A stretch of DNA of 64,000 bases from Monomorium pharaonis (GCF_013373865.1 NC_050472.1:9109276-9173275); one strand, 5' to 3'; positions 12,889 to 24,710 are shown, numbered from the stretch's first letter. Notes: generated from the sequence alone by a model not told the origin. Numbers and translations are program-made.

Positions 12889-13042
12889 ATCTCTTTCTTG
12901 CTCTCTTTCTGAAAACTGTAAAATACGAAAAGTACGCAAAATATCAAATTAATAATATTCCTTATTCTATTTCCCTTTTTTTTATAACAAACAATTAATA
13001 ATTTTACCCGATATTTTACCTTCTTATTTCTTTCCTCTCTCC

Positions 13043-13095
<53 letters not shown>

Positions 13096-13338
13096 CTCTC
13101 TTTCTCTCACTTTTTTCCTCTCTCTAATACATAAAATACGCAAACGGTTAAAATATATTATTTCAAATTAAATTATTACTTAAATTATTAATTATATTAC
13201 ATTTTAATGTTACTTTCTATTTCATTATTACCTGATTTTTCTCTTATTTTTTCGTTCTTTTTTTGTTTTTTTTAACTCTTTCTGTTCCTTCTTTCAACAA
13301 AATTGCTGTTTCATTTTCTAAGTTATTTAATTCTCCCT

Positions 13339-13390
<52 letters not shown>

Positions 13391-13440
13391 ATTATTGTCT
13401 AATATTTCAAAATCTATTTTTCCTACACTTTCGCGCCTAT
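12040..13440. repeat. Degenerate tandem array with CT microsatellites
   Basis: Diverged monomers each combine a segment around GTTAAAATATATTATTTTAAATT, a TAATGTTATTTTTTATTTTA segment and a CT-rich tract. Copies begin near 12100, 12400 and 13140. Pure CT runs lie at about 12308-12332, 12866-12888, 13046-13091 and 13341-13386. Frames rich in Ser/Leu here are microsatellite artefacts. Confidence 0.6.
12451..12759. mobile_element. MITE (309 bp) with GGCRATTTTTGGC ends, TA duplication
   Basis: Left GGCGATTTTTGGCAATCG and right, read inward, GGCAATTTTTGGCGATTG are inverted copies, flanked by TA on each side. Neighbouring monomers of the host array (for example about 12125-12185) give an empty-site comparison that brackets the insertion. 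The minus-strand frame inside is too short and featureless to be a gene. Confidence 0.75.
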
Positions 13441-13494
13441 TGGTCCTCCTCTAATAATTTCTTTTAGTGATTTCCACATAGTTGTGGGATTGTT

Positions 13495-15055
13495 CCCAGA
13501 TAGCACAGAACGTCCTCAGGATCATCCTGAATATATCCCGGGATGTTCTGGGATTTTGTCAGGATATAATAGTTGTATTATTGTAAATATTTTATGTATA
13601 AATTTGACTTTTAAAGTAAGTTTAGAATGTTAAATTCTGTAATAGTATTAATATAAATTGAAATTTTACTCATGTCTTGAGGACATTCTTGGGATGTCCT
13701 GAGGATATATGTATTCTAGCTGAAAACGTTATTCTTAAAATATTGTATAAAGAGTTTCATTAGCTACAAAATGTCTGAAAATAAACTAAATATAATGACT
13801 GTATAAATACCAGACATTTTAGATAGCCCAGAATGTTCTAAGAATATGATATTCTGAAAGTCCTCAGGACATCCTAAGACAGTCCTCAGGACATTCTAAA
13901 ACAATCCTCAGAACATCCCAAGACAGTCCTTAGGACGTCTTAAGAGAGTCCTCAGGACATCCTACGAAAGTCCTCAGGACATCCTAAAATAGTATTCAGG
14001 GACATCCTGGACGTATAGTAATTTTTAAAAAAGACAGGTAAATTAATATAGCAAGTGAGAAATCTTTGAATATCGTACGTATTTCTAGAATGTATTGCAA
14101 AATTAAATGTGTAAAAATGTTGACTTCAAAGTCAGATTGAATGTCTACATTTATTGAAACAATATGGCATATTAGCAATACTAAAAAATTATAAAAGATG
14201 ACATTAAATAATTTTTTTATTTTATTTTATACTAACAGCGCAAAACAGTTTTTTTAATAAGTTATTCCACATGCTATTTCGCGCGCATATGTAAAAATGA
14301 TTTTAAAAAACTGTAAAACTTTATATTTATCTATAAAAATATAAGTTAACTATATATGTTTCATCCTTCTGACAACATCTACTGTAATGATCTATAACAA
14401 ATATGTATGCATAAACAAGAAATACTCATGGATCATCACGAAGCGTTAGGAAGCGTATGGTCTTCGAAGTCAAGCATCGTCGGCAATGGTTGATACTTGG
14501 ATGGGTGACCGTTTTCTCGGGTACAGAGATTAAACATGCTTTAACAGGTACAACTGTCGCTGAAACATGTATAGTCTCTTCTTCCTCTTACAAAATTATC
14601 GTAAAGATAATTTAAACTTTTAATTTTTTGTTAAAGTTTTTTTCAATTCTCAAAAACTGTTAAAAATACTTAGAAATATTTAAAAAATTTTCTAAATTAA
14701 TCGGAATTTTTTATTTTTTAAATTTTTCTGAGAAACGTTTCAATTCTTATAAAAAATCGATACATTTAGCAAAAATCCTAAAAAAAAAAATCTAAAAAAT
14801 CTGACAAAAAGTGGTCATTGTTTGCTATTCCTGAGGATGTCCTGAGAAAATTCTATGGTATCCTCAGAACATCCGATGGACTGTCCTCAGGATGTCCGAT
14901 GGACTGTCCTCAGGATGTCCCGAGGACTAAAAAGTGGCGCTCGTTTGCTATTCCTTAGGATGTCCTGAAGACGTCCCGTGATAAAATCAGGACGTTCTCA
15001 GGATATCCACGAAGTCCGTCCTGGACGTCCTAAGGACGTCCGTGTGCTATCTGGG
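13495..15055. mobile_element. Element M1: CCCAGATAGCACA ends, AGGAC-word arms, 5S-like core
   Basis: The ends are CCCAGATAGCACAGAACGTC and, inverted, CCCAGATAGCACACGGACGT. The outer arms (13495-14010 and about 14815-15055) hold many degenerate copies of TCCTCAGGACATCC/AGGACGTCC, a self-complementary word. The core at 14257-14580 is shared with M2 (31840-32170) although the arms of M2 differ. The core contains a 5S-like segment. No protein is encoded, so it is non-autonomous. The flanks show TT on both sides, but the duplication length is uncertain. Confidence 0.75.
14462..14511 (+). ncRNA. 5S rRNA-like internal promoter segment in M1
   Basis: The stretch reads like the 3' two-thirds of an animal 5S gene: GAAGTCAAGCATCGTCGG (box A region), then TACTTGGATGGGTGACCG (box C region). 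The upstream 5S half is not conserved, so this is a 5S-derived (SINE3-like) segment or relic, not an rRNA gene. Transcription by RNA polymerase III is possible but untested. Confidence 0.65.
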
Positions 15056-15136
15056 TTACTATTATGATCAATCATGTTTTCATAATATTCTTTTTTCTTT
15101 ATTCTAATTAAATTAACTACTGCATTTCTTTCTATT

Positions 15137-15475
15137 TTAAATTGTTGCCAGTTTGTTCCGTGCTATCGTACAGTGCTTTTCTATCAGCCTCATCTCGTCT
15201 AGTCGCGAGCTTAGGCGCGGTGCGGCGAGACGTGGGAACGGCGACGACGCCACGCTTCTCCTTCCCCCCGCCGCCGCCGGCAGCCAATGCTTGAGGTAGG
15301 TCGTGCTATGGCTCGAGCGGCTTGAGCCCTTCCTTCGGCGCGCAGGGCACGCTCTCATTCGCATAATTTGAAAAATTTATATCTCGATTATTAGCAGACC
15401 AAACCCATAAATATTGGATTTTTATGTTCATCTCGATCCTATCTACCTTTTTATGAACAGTGACCAGTATGCTCT
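15137..15475. repeat. Repeat related to 8057-8508
   Basis: It shares CCGGCAGCCAATGCTTGA, a GCGCTCTCATTCG-like block and a TTTTATGTTCA segment with the palindromic repeat at 8057-8508. It is GC-rich at 15200-15350. The hAT relic begins immediately to its right. No gene is supported. Confidence 0.45.
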
Positions 15476-15489
15476 GGGACTCCCTGTAT

Positions 15490-17162
15490 AAGAATAGCAC
15501 TTTGAGAATGAATTGGCATAAATGTAGGTCCAAAGTTAATGAAGCATCTTCTTCCGTATCTAAGAATGATAAGGACAAAGTAAAAGATAAATGTGTGCTA
15601 ATGTGTGCAAAAGATTTACGGCCATTTAATCTTGTTGGATGTGAGGGTTTTCTTGATCTGGCCCAAGAATTAATAGATATAGGTGCTAAATATAGCAAGA
15701 TTGATGCTGCTTCAATTTTGCCACATCCTACGACTATATCTCAGTACTTAGGACAGATAGCAGATCAACATAGACAAGAAATCATTCCAAAAATTAAAGA
15801 AGCTTTAAAACAATGTGCTATGACATGTAATCTCTGGACATATAATTATCGCAAGTTACATTATTTGACTATAACAACCAGCTATGTAGAGGAATCTGAG
15901 AATAATTGGAATATAAAAACAATTGTTGACCACTAAGTTTCCAGATGTCACAAAGACAGGTGAACATATCATATCAGAAATGCAAGAACAACTAACAGAA
16001 ATCAGTATAAGTTTTTTTGAATTAAGCAAAGTAACATTTGTAACTGATCAGGGATCCAATATTCAGAAAGCTTTAGAAAATTATGAACGTCTACCTTGTA
16101 TAGCACATTGCCTTAGCACTACGTTGCGTCATACTTTTGTTGAGAATTTTCTTAACGAAGAAACACCTAGTGTTTTATCTTCAATTCAAAGCACACGAAG
16201 GACTGTTGGTTTTATGAAAAGATCTGGTTTAGTAACAAGACTAGAAAAAACTCTTAAACAAGATGTTGAAACCAGATGGAATAGCATTTCTAACCTTTTG
16301 ACATCCTTACAATTTCAATACGAAAAAGTGACAAATATTCTGTTAGAAAGAGGCAAACTAGACATAATATCTTTTTATGATAAACAATTAATAAAGAAGA
16401 TTATAAATTTTTTAAAATTATTTAAAGATGCCACAGACGAACTAAAGGGAGAAAAAGAGCCAACAATTCCATTTGTGGTCCCTTGGACTTATACTTTACT
16501 AAATTATTGAAAAGTCACAAGTGCTGATATTGAGGTTCATAATTTTTCACTATTTTAATAATTCCAATTTTGAAAAATTTGATTAATTAAAGTTATACGT
16601 ATATTTATACAAATACATTTATTTTAAAATAATTTATTAATTAAATTTTTAATTACAGCCAATACAAAAGATAGAAAAACGGGCTGAAATATTCCTCAGA
16701 AAAGGTATTTAATGAACTTCAAAATGTTCATTATATAGCTACGTTTCTCCATCCATTATTTAAAAATCTTCTACTTTTAAGTGATGATAAGAAACAACAA
16801 ATTTACCAAGACATTCGGCAAATGTGTAACTATATAGAAATTATCGAGCAAGAAGACACTATTGTACCTCCTTTGGCAAAGAAATTTCGAGAATGGCAGC
16901 CATCTTATCACCACCAAATAGATGAAGTAGAAAAATATATTAATATAAGCGTTGTTACAGATTTCAACAACGTTTTAACTTAGTGGAAAACGCATTCACG
17001 TTCTATGCCAAAAATGGCTAGAATAGCTAAACGTATTTTCTGCATTCCTGCTAGTAGTGCTAGTAGTGAAAAAAATTTTAGCAAGGCAGGACTTATCGTT
17101 ACAGATAACGACCCAGTACTATCAATCCTGATCGCGTTAATGATATTTCATTTAGTCATTAG
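15490..17162 (+). pseudogene. hAT-superfamily transposase, decayed
   Basis: The plus-strand pieces line up with an Ac/hAT transposase. 15490-15936 ends in a CAMTCNLWTYNYRKL stretch, where related proteins usually have TDxWTDD, so the first catalytic Asp appears lost. Next come FVTDQGSNIQKAL and a CIAHCLSTTLRHTF motif (16030-16150), then ETRWNS. After an intron-like or inserted AT segment (about 16545-16660, ending TTACAG) a second exon reads FLHPLFKNLLLLSDD. The C-terminal hATC dimerisation region (PASSASSEKNFSKAGLIVTDN) lies at about 17045-17105. Stops at 16508 and about 16980 and frameshifts near 15935, 16700 and 17108 show it is dead. The N-terminal zinc finger is missing, and no TIRs were found. 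Confidence 0.85.
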
Positions 17163-17885
17163 AATAAATGTTATTAATATTTAAAACGTATACTTAAGAA
17201 TTTATAACTTTCATATGCATATTTTAGTAATGCAAATTTTATATTTTGTTTTTCTCTGACGTAAATACTTTTATTGTATTTTTAATTCTTCTGGTATAAA
17301 TACTTTTATTGTATCGTTTTATTTTTCTGGCGTAAACATTTTTATTGCATTTTTTCTTTGACGTGAATATTTCTATTATATAATTAACAGAATAATTAAT
17401 TGATATATTTATCAATAATCAACTAAAAAAATATATATAATTCAAAATAATGTTATTATTAATTGTTTCTTTGTTAAACATGGACGTTTATGAGCAAATA
17501 AATATAAATAAAATGCAATTTTTTTAAGAATATGTCGTCGCACTTTTCAAAACTGAGGTTAAGCCCAGGCATAAGTTGAGATACAGGCAACGCGGGCGGT
17601 TGGAATTTCACATGTGTATCAATATGTGCGCTTGTACTAATTCAGTTTCGGGAGTCGTCGGAAATCGAGTCTCGAGCATGTCGAGCTCTCAAGAATACAT
17701 AGCCAGACTATTCCCGCTGCAGTGTTGCTTACTCTCCACTCTATCCATCCATGAGTGGTGAGAAGAGCGTCGAGACACTTTAGGCCTTTAGAGACAGCGG
17801 TAGTGCGGGACGTATAGATGTCTCGCCTCTCGCCGCGAGACACTCTCGCGTCTCACTGCTCGCTGCGCGCGCGGACATACACTTA
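17163..17885. other. Spacer with a CpG-rich segment
   Basis: 17163-17540 is AT-rich and holds the hAT 3' flank. 17570-17880 is GC/CpG-rich with several GAGAC/GTCTC words but no convincing open frame or splice pattern. It could be remnant host promoter DNA or an older repeat. Confidence 0.3.
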
Positions 17886-18036
17886 AGGTGCCTTTTCACG
17901 CTGACGCTTGACGCTCATTTTCAGCGTCAAAAGATATCACGTGACTGAAAATAAAGATAGCCATTCGTCATTTTTAGTCACGTGATGTCTTTTGACGCTG
18001 AAAATGAGCGTCAAGCGTCAGCGTGAAAAGGCACCT
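17886..18036. mobile_element. PIF/Harbinger-type MITE, TTA duplication
   Basis: A 151-bp near-perfect palindrome: both ends read inward AGGTGCCTTTTCACGCTGAC and the arms continue through GCGTCAAAAGA. It is flanked by TTA at 17883-17885 and 18037-18039. The right TTA is at the same time the left target duplication of the large PIF/Harbinger element. Confidence 0.85.
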
Positions 18037-18196
18037 TTAGGGTGCGGTCCCATGGACTGATATTTTCCGCGTAACGCGTATCGCGTAACCAATCAGAAAC
18101 GTTCCGCGTTTTCTGTTACGCTCGTTTTCAAAAGTTGCGTAGTACGCGAGTTTGCGCGACTTATGTGAGCGTGGTATGGCGTGGTACTCAGGCGAC

Positions 18197-19722
18197 ATGG
18201 AGGCATCTGTAAGTTATTCTTTAAAAAATATTATTTTTTACTTTAGAGTTTACTGTAAAAATATGTAAACAGTTATGTTATTTGCTCTCTTATATTTTTC
18301 TTTATTTATTTCTATATTTATTTGTTCTATGTTGGTTTGATAACATACATCATGTTATAGGTTATGTTACTTAGTTCTTAATTTATTAACACAATTATCT
18401 TTGTTTACAGCAAATAAAATGTGGTTATTGTAGTTGGCTGCTAGCATATCATTGTAAAAATATATTGGAACATGAATGTTTTAAAGAATACAATGAAAAT
18501 GTTCATGCTTTGAACATCGACGAAAATAATGTAGCTACTATTGGTATAAATATTTATGCTTAACAAATGTATTACTTTACATTAATTATATAAAATAGAG
18601 TATTAATCAAACTTTTTTAACAGTGAACAAATTTGATGAAGATGACCTATTGTCTCAAGATACAGACTGCAATGAACTATCATCTCAGAGTTTAAATACA
18701 GACTTTGATGAACGTTTAATAACGGCAGTACTAGATAGACCACCATTATATGATCATCGATTAAATGTTGAAGAAAGATCTAAACTAAAAAAGGCAGCAT
18801 TGTGGGAGGAAGTAAGAAATGCCATTAATAGTATGTGTATATAAATTTTATAATTTATAATAGATATTCTTATATGCTAAGAATTTATTATTGTTTTCGT
18901 TAAAATTGTGACAAGATTTAGAAATAATTGTTCATTAAACAGGTAACATTAGTACAAAAGAATTACAAAAGAAATGGAAGTATCATCGTGATTGTTATAT
19001 TCGCGCAAGAAAAAAAGGAAAACAGTATGTTCCAAGTGGATCTAGTGCAGCTTCAACAGATGTAAGAAGTACTTATAGATTTTTTGATCTAATGAGACCC
19101 TTGGACGATACATTTCAGACTACATCGTATGTATTGTTATACACAATTATTTAAATTTCCACATTATAAAATATAGTATAAAATAGTATAAAATTAATTA
19201 ATATTAATTAATATTTTACAGAACAATAAGCACATTGATAAAGAGCACACCTGAAAAAATATCTGTAAAGGAAAAAGAAAAAAGAAGTAAGGACTTATCC
19301 GATTGTTCAGATGTTGAGTCAGAAATATGTTCTGAACCGTCAACTTCATTTCAAAATTTTGATAATACTTCATCATTAACTTCAACATCAACTTCATCAG
19401 CTAAAAAACGTATGTATAATTATGTATATGTCAGATTAGATTATGTATATTATTTTTACTTTTTGTTTAACATTTAATTCATACACATTTAATTTTTACA
19501 GAACGAAGGATTAATCACAAGGGTGATCAATCACAACAGTTACAAAGTGCTTTATTAGATATTATAAAGATGCTTATTACAGAAGTTGATCCTGTTGATG
19601 GATTTTTAAAAACTTTAGGAGAAACTTTACATCGTTTGTCATATAAAAAGAGAGTTATGATGCAAATTGAATTTCTTAAAATGGCTACAGCAGCAGAGTT
19701 TGAAAACAATGAAGAAATTTAA
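18197..19722 (+). CDS. MADF-BESS DNA-binding accessory protein of the PIF/Harbinger element
   Basis: Six exons: 18197-18208, 18411-18543, 18624-18830, 18943-19126, 19222-19409 and 19502-19722. All introns are GT-AG, phases match throughout, and the 945 nt give 314 residues ending in TAA. Exon 2 encodes a zinc-finger-like stretch (CGYC, then EHEC). Exons 3-4 encode a MADF domain (a Myb/SANT-type fold): DERLITAVLDRPPLYDH, then KWKYHRDCYIRARKK and STYRFFDLMRPL. The last exon encodes a BESS-like motif (DPVDGFLKTLGETLHRL). In PIF/Harbinger elements a second, Myb/SANT-like protein binds DNA and aids the transposase; by position and fold this is that partner. Exon 1 is only four codons, so the ATG at 18197 is supported mainly by its good donor and frame. 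The long intact frame argues for recent selection. Confidence 0.88.
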
Positions 19723-19894
19723 TAGCATACGTTATTAAAGATATTGAAGAAAGTAAAAAGTGATTAAAAATATTAATAAGTTATTAAAGTCATTAAAAAG
19801 ATTAATAAGTTATTAAAAGTTATTAAAGTTATTTAAAAAAAGAATTAAAATATTAAGTATATAAAATATAAAGAGAAATAGTACTGTTTCGAGT

Positions 19895-20590
19895 TAAAGG
19901 GAATTTCCGAGTGCGGAAATTCTCCAGCTGACGTCGGGACCGGGAGGGGGATGGCGTTCTTTAAAAAAAAAATAACGACGTCATTCTAACTGCTTTTTGT
20001 CTCGAGACTCTTGATCAGCGTAGGCGATGAAGCATCGCTAGATTCTTTTTTTTTTTCCTTATCATTCATTCCTTTATTGATCGGCAATGTGTCAACAGAC
20101 GAAGCGTCTGATCCGCGAATCATTAAATCAGTAATATTTACATTGTCTAGTGTGTTGATTTGATTCATTCTCATTTCTATCAAACCTAATTAAAGGGAAG
20201 TAAAGCTTGCGAATCGCAAGATTAGTGGTTTCACATCAAAAACGAGATAAATCAAAAGAAGCGATTACGCATAGCTATATCTCATTGTCTCACAAGGAGA
20301 ATTGACCGAGACGCTTCAACGGCGGCGTCCTTTTCCATCTCACCCCAACTCGTGCGAAGCGCTACGACGAATTTCAATCCTTCGCTCCCGAAAGACGAAT
20401 CCTTCGACATAAAAAAGGCAAATCTATCATCCTGTTGGGCTTGCGAAGCGCAGAGCCGCATCTTCAATTTTTATTGCTATTCCTACAGGTATCGTTCATA
20501 ACTTTAAGGAAACACTCATACTCCCGCGGGCTAGCATCGGTGATCGGCATCATGCAAAGTTCACACCGTATCGATTCTCTTTAATCTGAA
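19895..20590. other. GC-richer segment of unknown origin inside the PIF/Harbinger element
   Basis: Between the two transposon genes the composition shifts (for example GACGTCGGGACCGGGAGGGG at about 19931). Two short minus-strand frames (19986-20183 and 20282-20467) look protein-like in codon texture. A donor-like GTGAGA (at 20288, minus) and an acceptor-like TTAATTAG (about 20190) lie between them, but the frames do not join cleanly. It may be a captured host gene fragment; I recognise no family. Confidence 0.35.
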
Positions 20591-21463
20591 TTAAGAGACG
20601 AAATATTATTGATTTAATATTGAATGAATACGCATCAAGTGGAATTTACATTCGTAAATAATACAAGGATAGTTTCTACACATGATTTTGTTTGAACATT
20701 TTATTAATGTTTCGTTTCATCGTATTCCTTTTCAGTGAATGTTCATAAAGTTGTTTATTAATTCTATTTTTATAAAATCATGATTAATTTGACTTCCATT
20801 TTTTAAATAATTACCTGTTTCTACTTCAAATTTGTTTCAATGTCCTATTTTAATAGTACAATAATTAAAGAATAATTGATTGGAAATTATTGTAATTTAG
20901 ATTAAAAATAAATATAAATCCTTCAAATTATTCCAGATGGTTTCCCTTTGCATGACCTACCACAATATTTATCGATACGCATTTTATTTAGGCTAAATGA
21001 ATTCAGTAAATTTTTTAGCATACAAGTAAACAAACAAGTACAAAGAAAATATTAAGTTATGAAAAAGAATAATTTAAGTTTTACCAAAGAGTATTGTTAA
21101 CTGTGATAGATTTGTTAATAACAAATTGTTGCAATTTTATAATACTGTACTACTGAGCAATACCTTTTTATAAGGAAAATAAGTTTTATTTTGTATTGAC
21201 TCAAATATGAAATTATATTATATTATATTTTTATTTAAACTGTATTATATACAATAACAGTTGTATATAGAAACTATAAAATAAAAGTTTAATGTTGAGA
21301 TACATCAAATTTTGTGTAAACTATACATTATTGTAATTATATGTTATTGTTTAATATATTTAAATTCTTATATACTATATTTCTTAATATAAATTTAAAA
21401 AATTAAAAAATTTTATTTACATTGACATTTTTTTAAACATAAGTATACGTAAGTTTACACATG

Positions 21464-21467
<4 letters not shown>

Positions 21468-21540
<73 letters not shown>
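21468..21540. repeat. Long CA microsatellite
   Basis: About 36 uninterrupted CA units lie in the AT-rich 3' part of the PIF/Harbinger element. The His-Thr frame over it is an artefact. Confidence 0.95.
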
Positions 21541-21543
<3 letters not shown>

Positions 21544-21863
21544 TATATGTATTAGAAATTATGTTTACTGCACAAAAAATGAAAATTTTGAATTTAAAAG
21601 TTTATCTAAAATTTTAAATAAAAATCTTTGTAATTACATAGCAAATGAAACGTATAACATGTTTAACTTGTGATGTAATTTGGAATATATTATAAAATAA
21701 AGTTTTTCCACGATTTAATAAAGACTTGTGAGAACATATAGCAAGTACATTTTAAGAAAAATAGAATTTCCCACATTGCATAGTGATAATAGTTACTTAT
21801 ATAATATATATTTATATTAATTTAAATAAGTAAACATATATATACTTATTTAAAATAAAAAAT

Positions 21864-23238
21864 TCAGAATTCATTACGAAACGCTTTTTCCCATTGCCAT
21901 GTAACTGCTCCAGCTTTTACAAAATAATCAGCAAATTTATCTCTTATCATAGCCGCATTTTTAGAGTAAGAATTTATTTCATTTATATTGTCTTGAAGAG
22001 CTTCATTTGCAACATTTGCATCAACTGGTGTTAAAGTAGAATAATATTTATAACTATTTTCATGATTAATTATAAAATTGTGCAAACAGCAGGTTGCTTG
22101 CACAATTTTTCTACTTAAAGTAATAGATGCTATAATTGGTTTCCTGTAGATTCGCCATTTTGCAGTTAATATTCCAAAGGAACTTTCTACAGTACGTCTT
22201 GCTCTACTTAATCTGTAGTTGAAAATTTTCTTTTTTCGATCAAGATTTTGGCTTCGGGAATATGGTCGCATTAAATAATTTTTCAAGCCAAAGGCTTCAT
22301 CTGCGACAATTACATATGGTAATACAGGGCCTCTGACATTAACAATTTTTGGTGGTGGAATTTGCAACAAATTTTCTTCTAATGCAGAATATAATTTGCT
22401 CTTTCTGAATACCCCACCATCACTTTGTCGTCCTTCTGCTCCAATGTCCAGCACGATAAAACGATATTCTGCATCACATAGTGCAAATAAATTCAAACTA
22501 TGCTGACCCTTGTAATTATAATAAATTGACCCACTGTTAGGAGGAGCCTGTACATTACATTAAAACAATTATTCTCTTAACATGTAATAAAAGTAAAACA
22601 AAAGTTGAGTTTAAACATTAACATACTTGTAACATAACATGTTTTCCATCCATAGCTCCTATGCAATGTGGGAAATTCCATTTTTCTTCAAATTTACTTG
22701 CTATATGTTCCCACAAGTCTTTATTAAATTGTGGAAAAACTTTATCTTGTAATACGTTCCAAATTACATCACAAGTTTCAAATATAATTTTTGAAATCGT
22801 ACTAGTCCCTATACGAAACATATAGGAAAGAGATTTCATACTGTCTCCTGAGGCTAAATAACGGAGACATATTTCTAGACGCGTATTTGGTTGTATTGGA
22901 TCTCGAATACATTTTTGTTTTGTTATATGTGGTCCAATAATATTTAATAATTTTTTATATGTGTCCATATTCATGCGAAAATAATTAATGAATTTGTCGT
23001 CATTATGAAAATGCAACTCTTTTATAAGAGTGTTACTTGCTCCATATTGTTTCCGCATTTTGTTGGAAAAAATTGGATGAACCCAATATTTTCGTTTTAC
23101 TATTTTATTTTGTTCATTTTTTTGGCACAATAAGAAAAGCATCACTAACTTTTTTAATTTTAAAATTGATGTTTTATTTCTTTCTTTTATTATTTGTTTT
23201 TGTAAAGCAATAATAGATAAGAATAAGTCTGAATCCAT
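21864..23238 (-). CDS. PIF/Harbinger DDE transposase
   Basis: Two minus-strand exons: 23238-22627 and 22547-21864. They are joined by an intron of 79 bp with donor GTATGT and acceptor GTACAG. The spliced frame is 1296 nt, 431 residues, from ATG at 23238 to TAA at 21864. An N-terminal helical segment includes an HTH-like stretch (LRYLASGDSMKSLSYMFRIG, about residues 108-127), typical for the family. The catalytic triad is visible: D in CIGAMDGKHV, D in YVIVADEAFGL and E in RARRTVESSFGIL. The splice junction restores the conserved block HVMLQAPPNSGSIYYNYKG. It catalyses cut-and-paste of the element at TTA sites, usually with the Myb/MADF partner encoded convergently. No stop or frameshift is seen, so activity is plausible. 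Confidence 0.93.
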
Positions 23239-23566
23239 TTTAGACTAAACTGTCTAAACTTTCAATACATAATGTATATTACGCGATATTATTACGTGAT
23301 ATTTAGATCCTATCGTTCACATGGACATAAAATTTGCGTAATAAAAACTTACGTAACCAATCAACTGTGACATTTAGCATTTCTGTTGGAACGTTTTAAC
23401 AGAATAGAAAAATATCATTGGTTAAACGCGATACGCTGCTGCCGTTTTATGTTCCATGTGAACGATGAGATTACAAAATCCGCGTAACAGAAAACGCGGA
23501 ACGTCTCCGATTGGTTACGCGATACGCGTTACGCGGAAAATATCAGTCCATGGGACCGCACCCTTA

Positions 23567-24520
23567 GCGCGAAACACTACTGTGCTCCTTGATACAATTA
23601 TTGTTGTAATTTATTTTTAAAAAATAAAATAAAGTCAAATAGCGCAAAGCGTGCGTCTGTGACGGTATCTATTAGAGTATAAATAAATGTTGCATATGTA
23701 ACATTTCTGCAATCATCCTGAAACATTTTGATGAAATGTTACAATTGCTCCTATAACCATTTCTGCTGTGACAAATGTTGGCAACAGATTCTGTTGCCAA
23801 AAAGGCGACAAATGAGAAACATATCTTGTCATTGCAAACACTATTAGCAGATATTCAGCAAATATTTAGCAACGTCTGTCATCAGAATACATGACAAAAT
23901 AATAGTGAACTGCGAGCAGATTTATTGAAAGTATTGATAACAGATTGACGACAAACACCAAAGTGAAAACAATGTCAGCAAATTGCCTGTAGAAATGCAA
24001 CAACATTTGTGTGTCAAAGTACGCGACAGATTGATACCAGAAATGCAGCAGATCTGTCGAAATGTCAAATTGGCAATAAAAAGTGCGGCACCGTCGATAG
24101 GCGGCTTACTTTCTCGGGAGTAAAATGCAGTCAACTCGCTACATAAAGACCACTCGCAACGCGACTAAGGTAAGCAAAAATTATCTTCCTTCGCTGCACC
24201 TGCGGAGGAGTCCGATGTGACGGAAGACCGCCACATTATACTTTTATGATACAGAACTGGTAGTATTTTCATTAAATCGATTTTACATTTTTCATCAATT
24301 GACATTTTTTTAATAAGCCGCATGTTTATGTTTCTTTTTCTGAATTTTGCTGAATTTAAAATATCTTACAATTAGTATAACAAATTTATATTTGGAAGAT
24401 TTATCTTATAATTTCCATATTTTTTATAATTTAAAATTATTCGACATTATTTGAATTACTTTAAAATTATTAAAATTATTAATAACTATAAAATTACTCA
24501 AAAACATCTTTTTATTCTTT
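23567..24520. other. Repeat-like spacer with degenerate GCAGAT/ATCTGC words
   Basis: No gene is supported. 23700-24090 has many scattered copies of GCAACA, GCAGAT and CAGATTG words in both orientations, like the arm sequences of M5 (48005). This may be an old relative. 24120-24180 is GC-rich and ends in GTAAGC, but a 15-codon frame there is too short to call an exon. Confidence 0.35.
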
Positions 24521-24533
24521 CAGATAGGACCTG

Positions 24534-24710
24534 GGGCTCGATTCTTGAATTCATTCGCAAGAGAAACGTATACGCAAGTACTCGCTCTAACAGAAAAGTT
24601 GCAAGTTTATTGGTTAATAGCCATACGATAGCCAATAAATTTCCAACTTTTCTGTAAGATCAGAATTTGCGAATACGTTTCTCTTGTGAATGAATTCAAG
24701 AATAGAGCCC
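24534..24710. mobile_element. MITE with GGGCTCGATTC ends (copy 2), CTG duplication
   Basis: It is 177 bp with ends GGGCTCGATTCTTGAATTC and, read inward from the right, GGGCTCTATTCTTGAATTC. It is flanked by CTG at 24531-24533 and 24711-24713. Same family as 8225-8397. The interrupted mariner frame proves the insertion limits. Confidence 0.88.

Larger units (their letters stand above)
18040..23563. mobile_element. Complete autonomous PIF/Harbinger transposon
   Basis: The terminal inverted repeats of about 90 bp start GGGTGCGGTCCCATGGACTG at 18040 and end with the complement at 23563. They are flanked by TTA (18037-18039, 23564-23566), the 3-bp duplication typical of PIF/Harbinger. The element is 5524 bp. 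It carries two convergent genes: a plus-strand MADF-BESS protein (18197-19722) and a minus-strand DDE transposase (21864-23238). Both genes have intact frames and canonical splice sites, so this copy could be, or recently was, active. The 2.1 kb between the genes holds a GC-richer segment of unknown origin and a long CA microsatellite. Confidence 0.92.

Noticed and set aside
12171..13454. Ser/Leu-rich frames over CT tracts
   Set aside because: Microsatellite translation with no codon structure.
14441..14560. Functional 5S rRNA gene
   Set aside because: The 5' third of 5S is not conserved and the copy lies inside a transposable element together with a second similar copy at 32045.
24126..24173. 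ATG frame of 16 codons ending at a GTAAGC donor
   Set aside because: Too short, and no in-phase continuation before the mariner relic.
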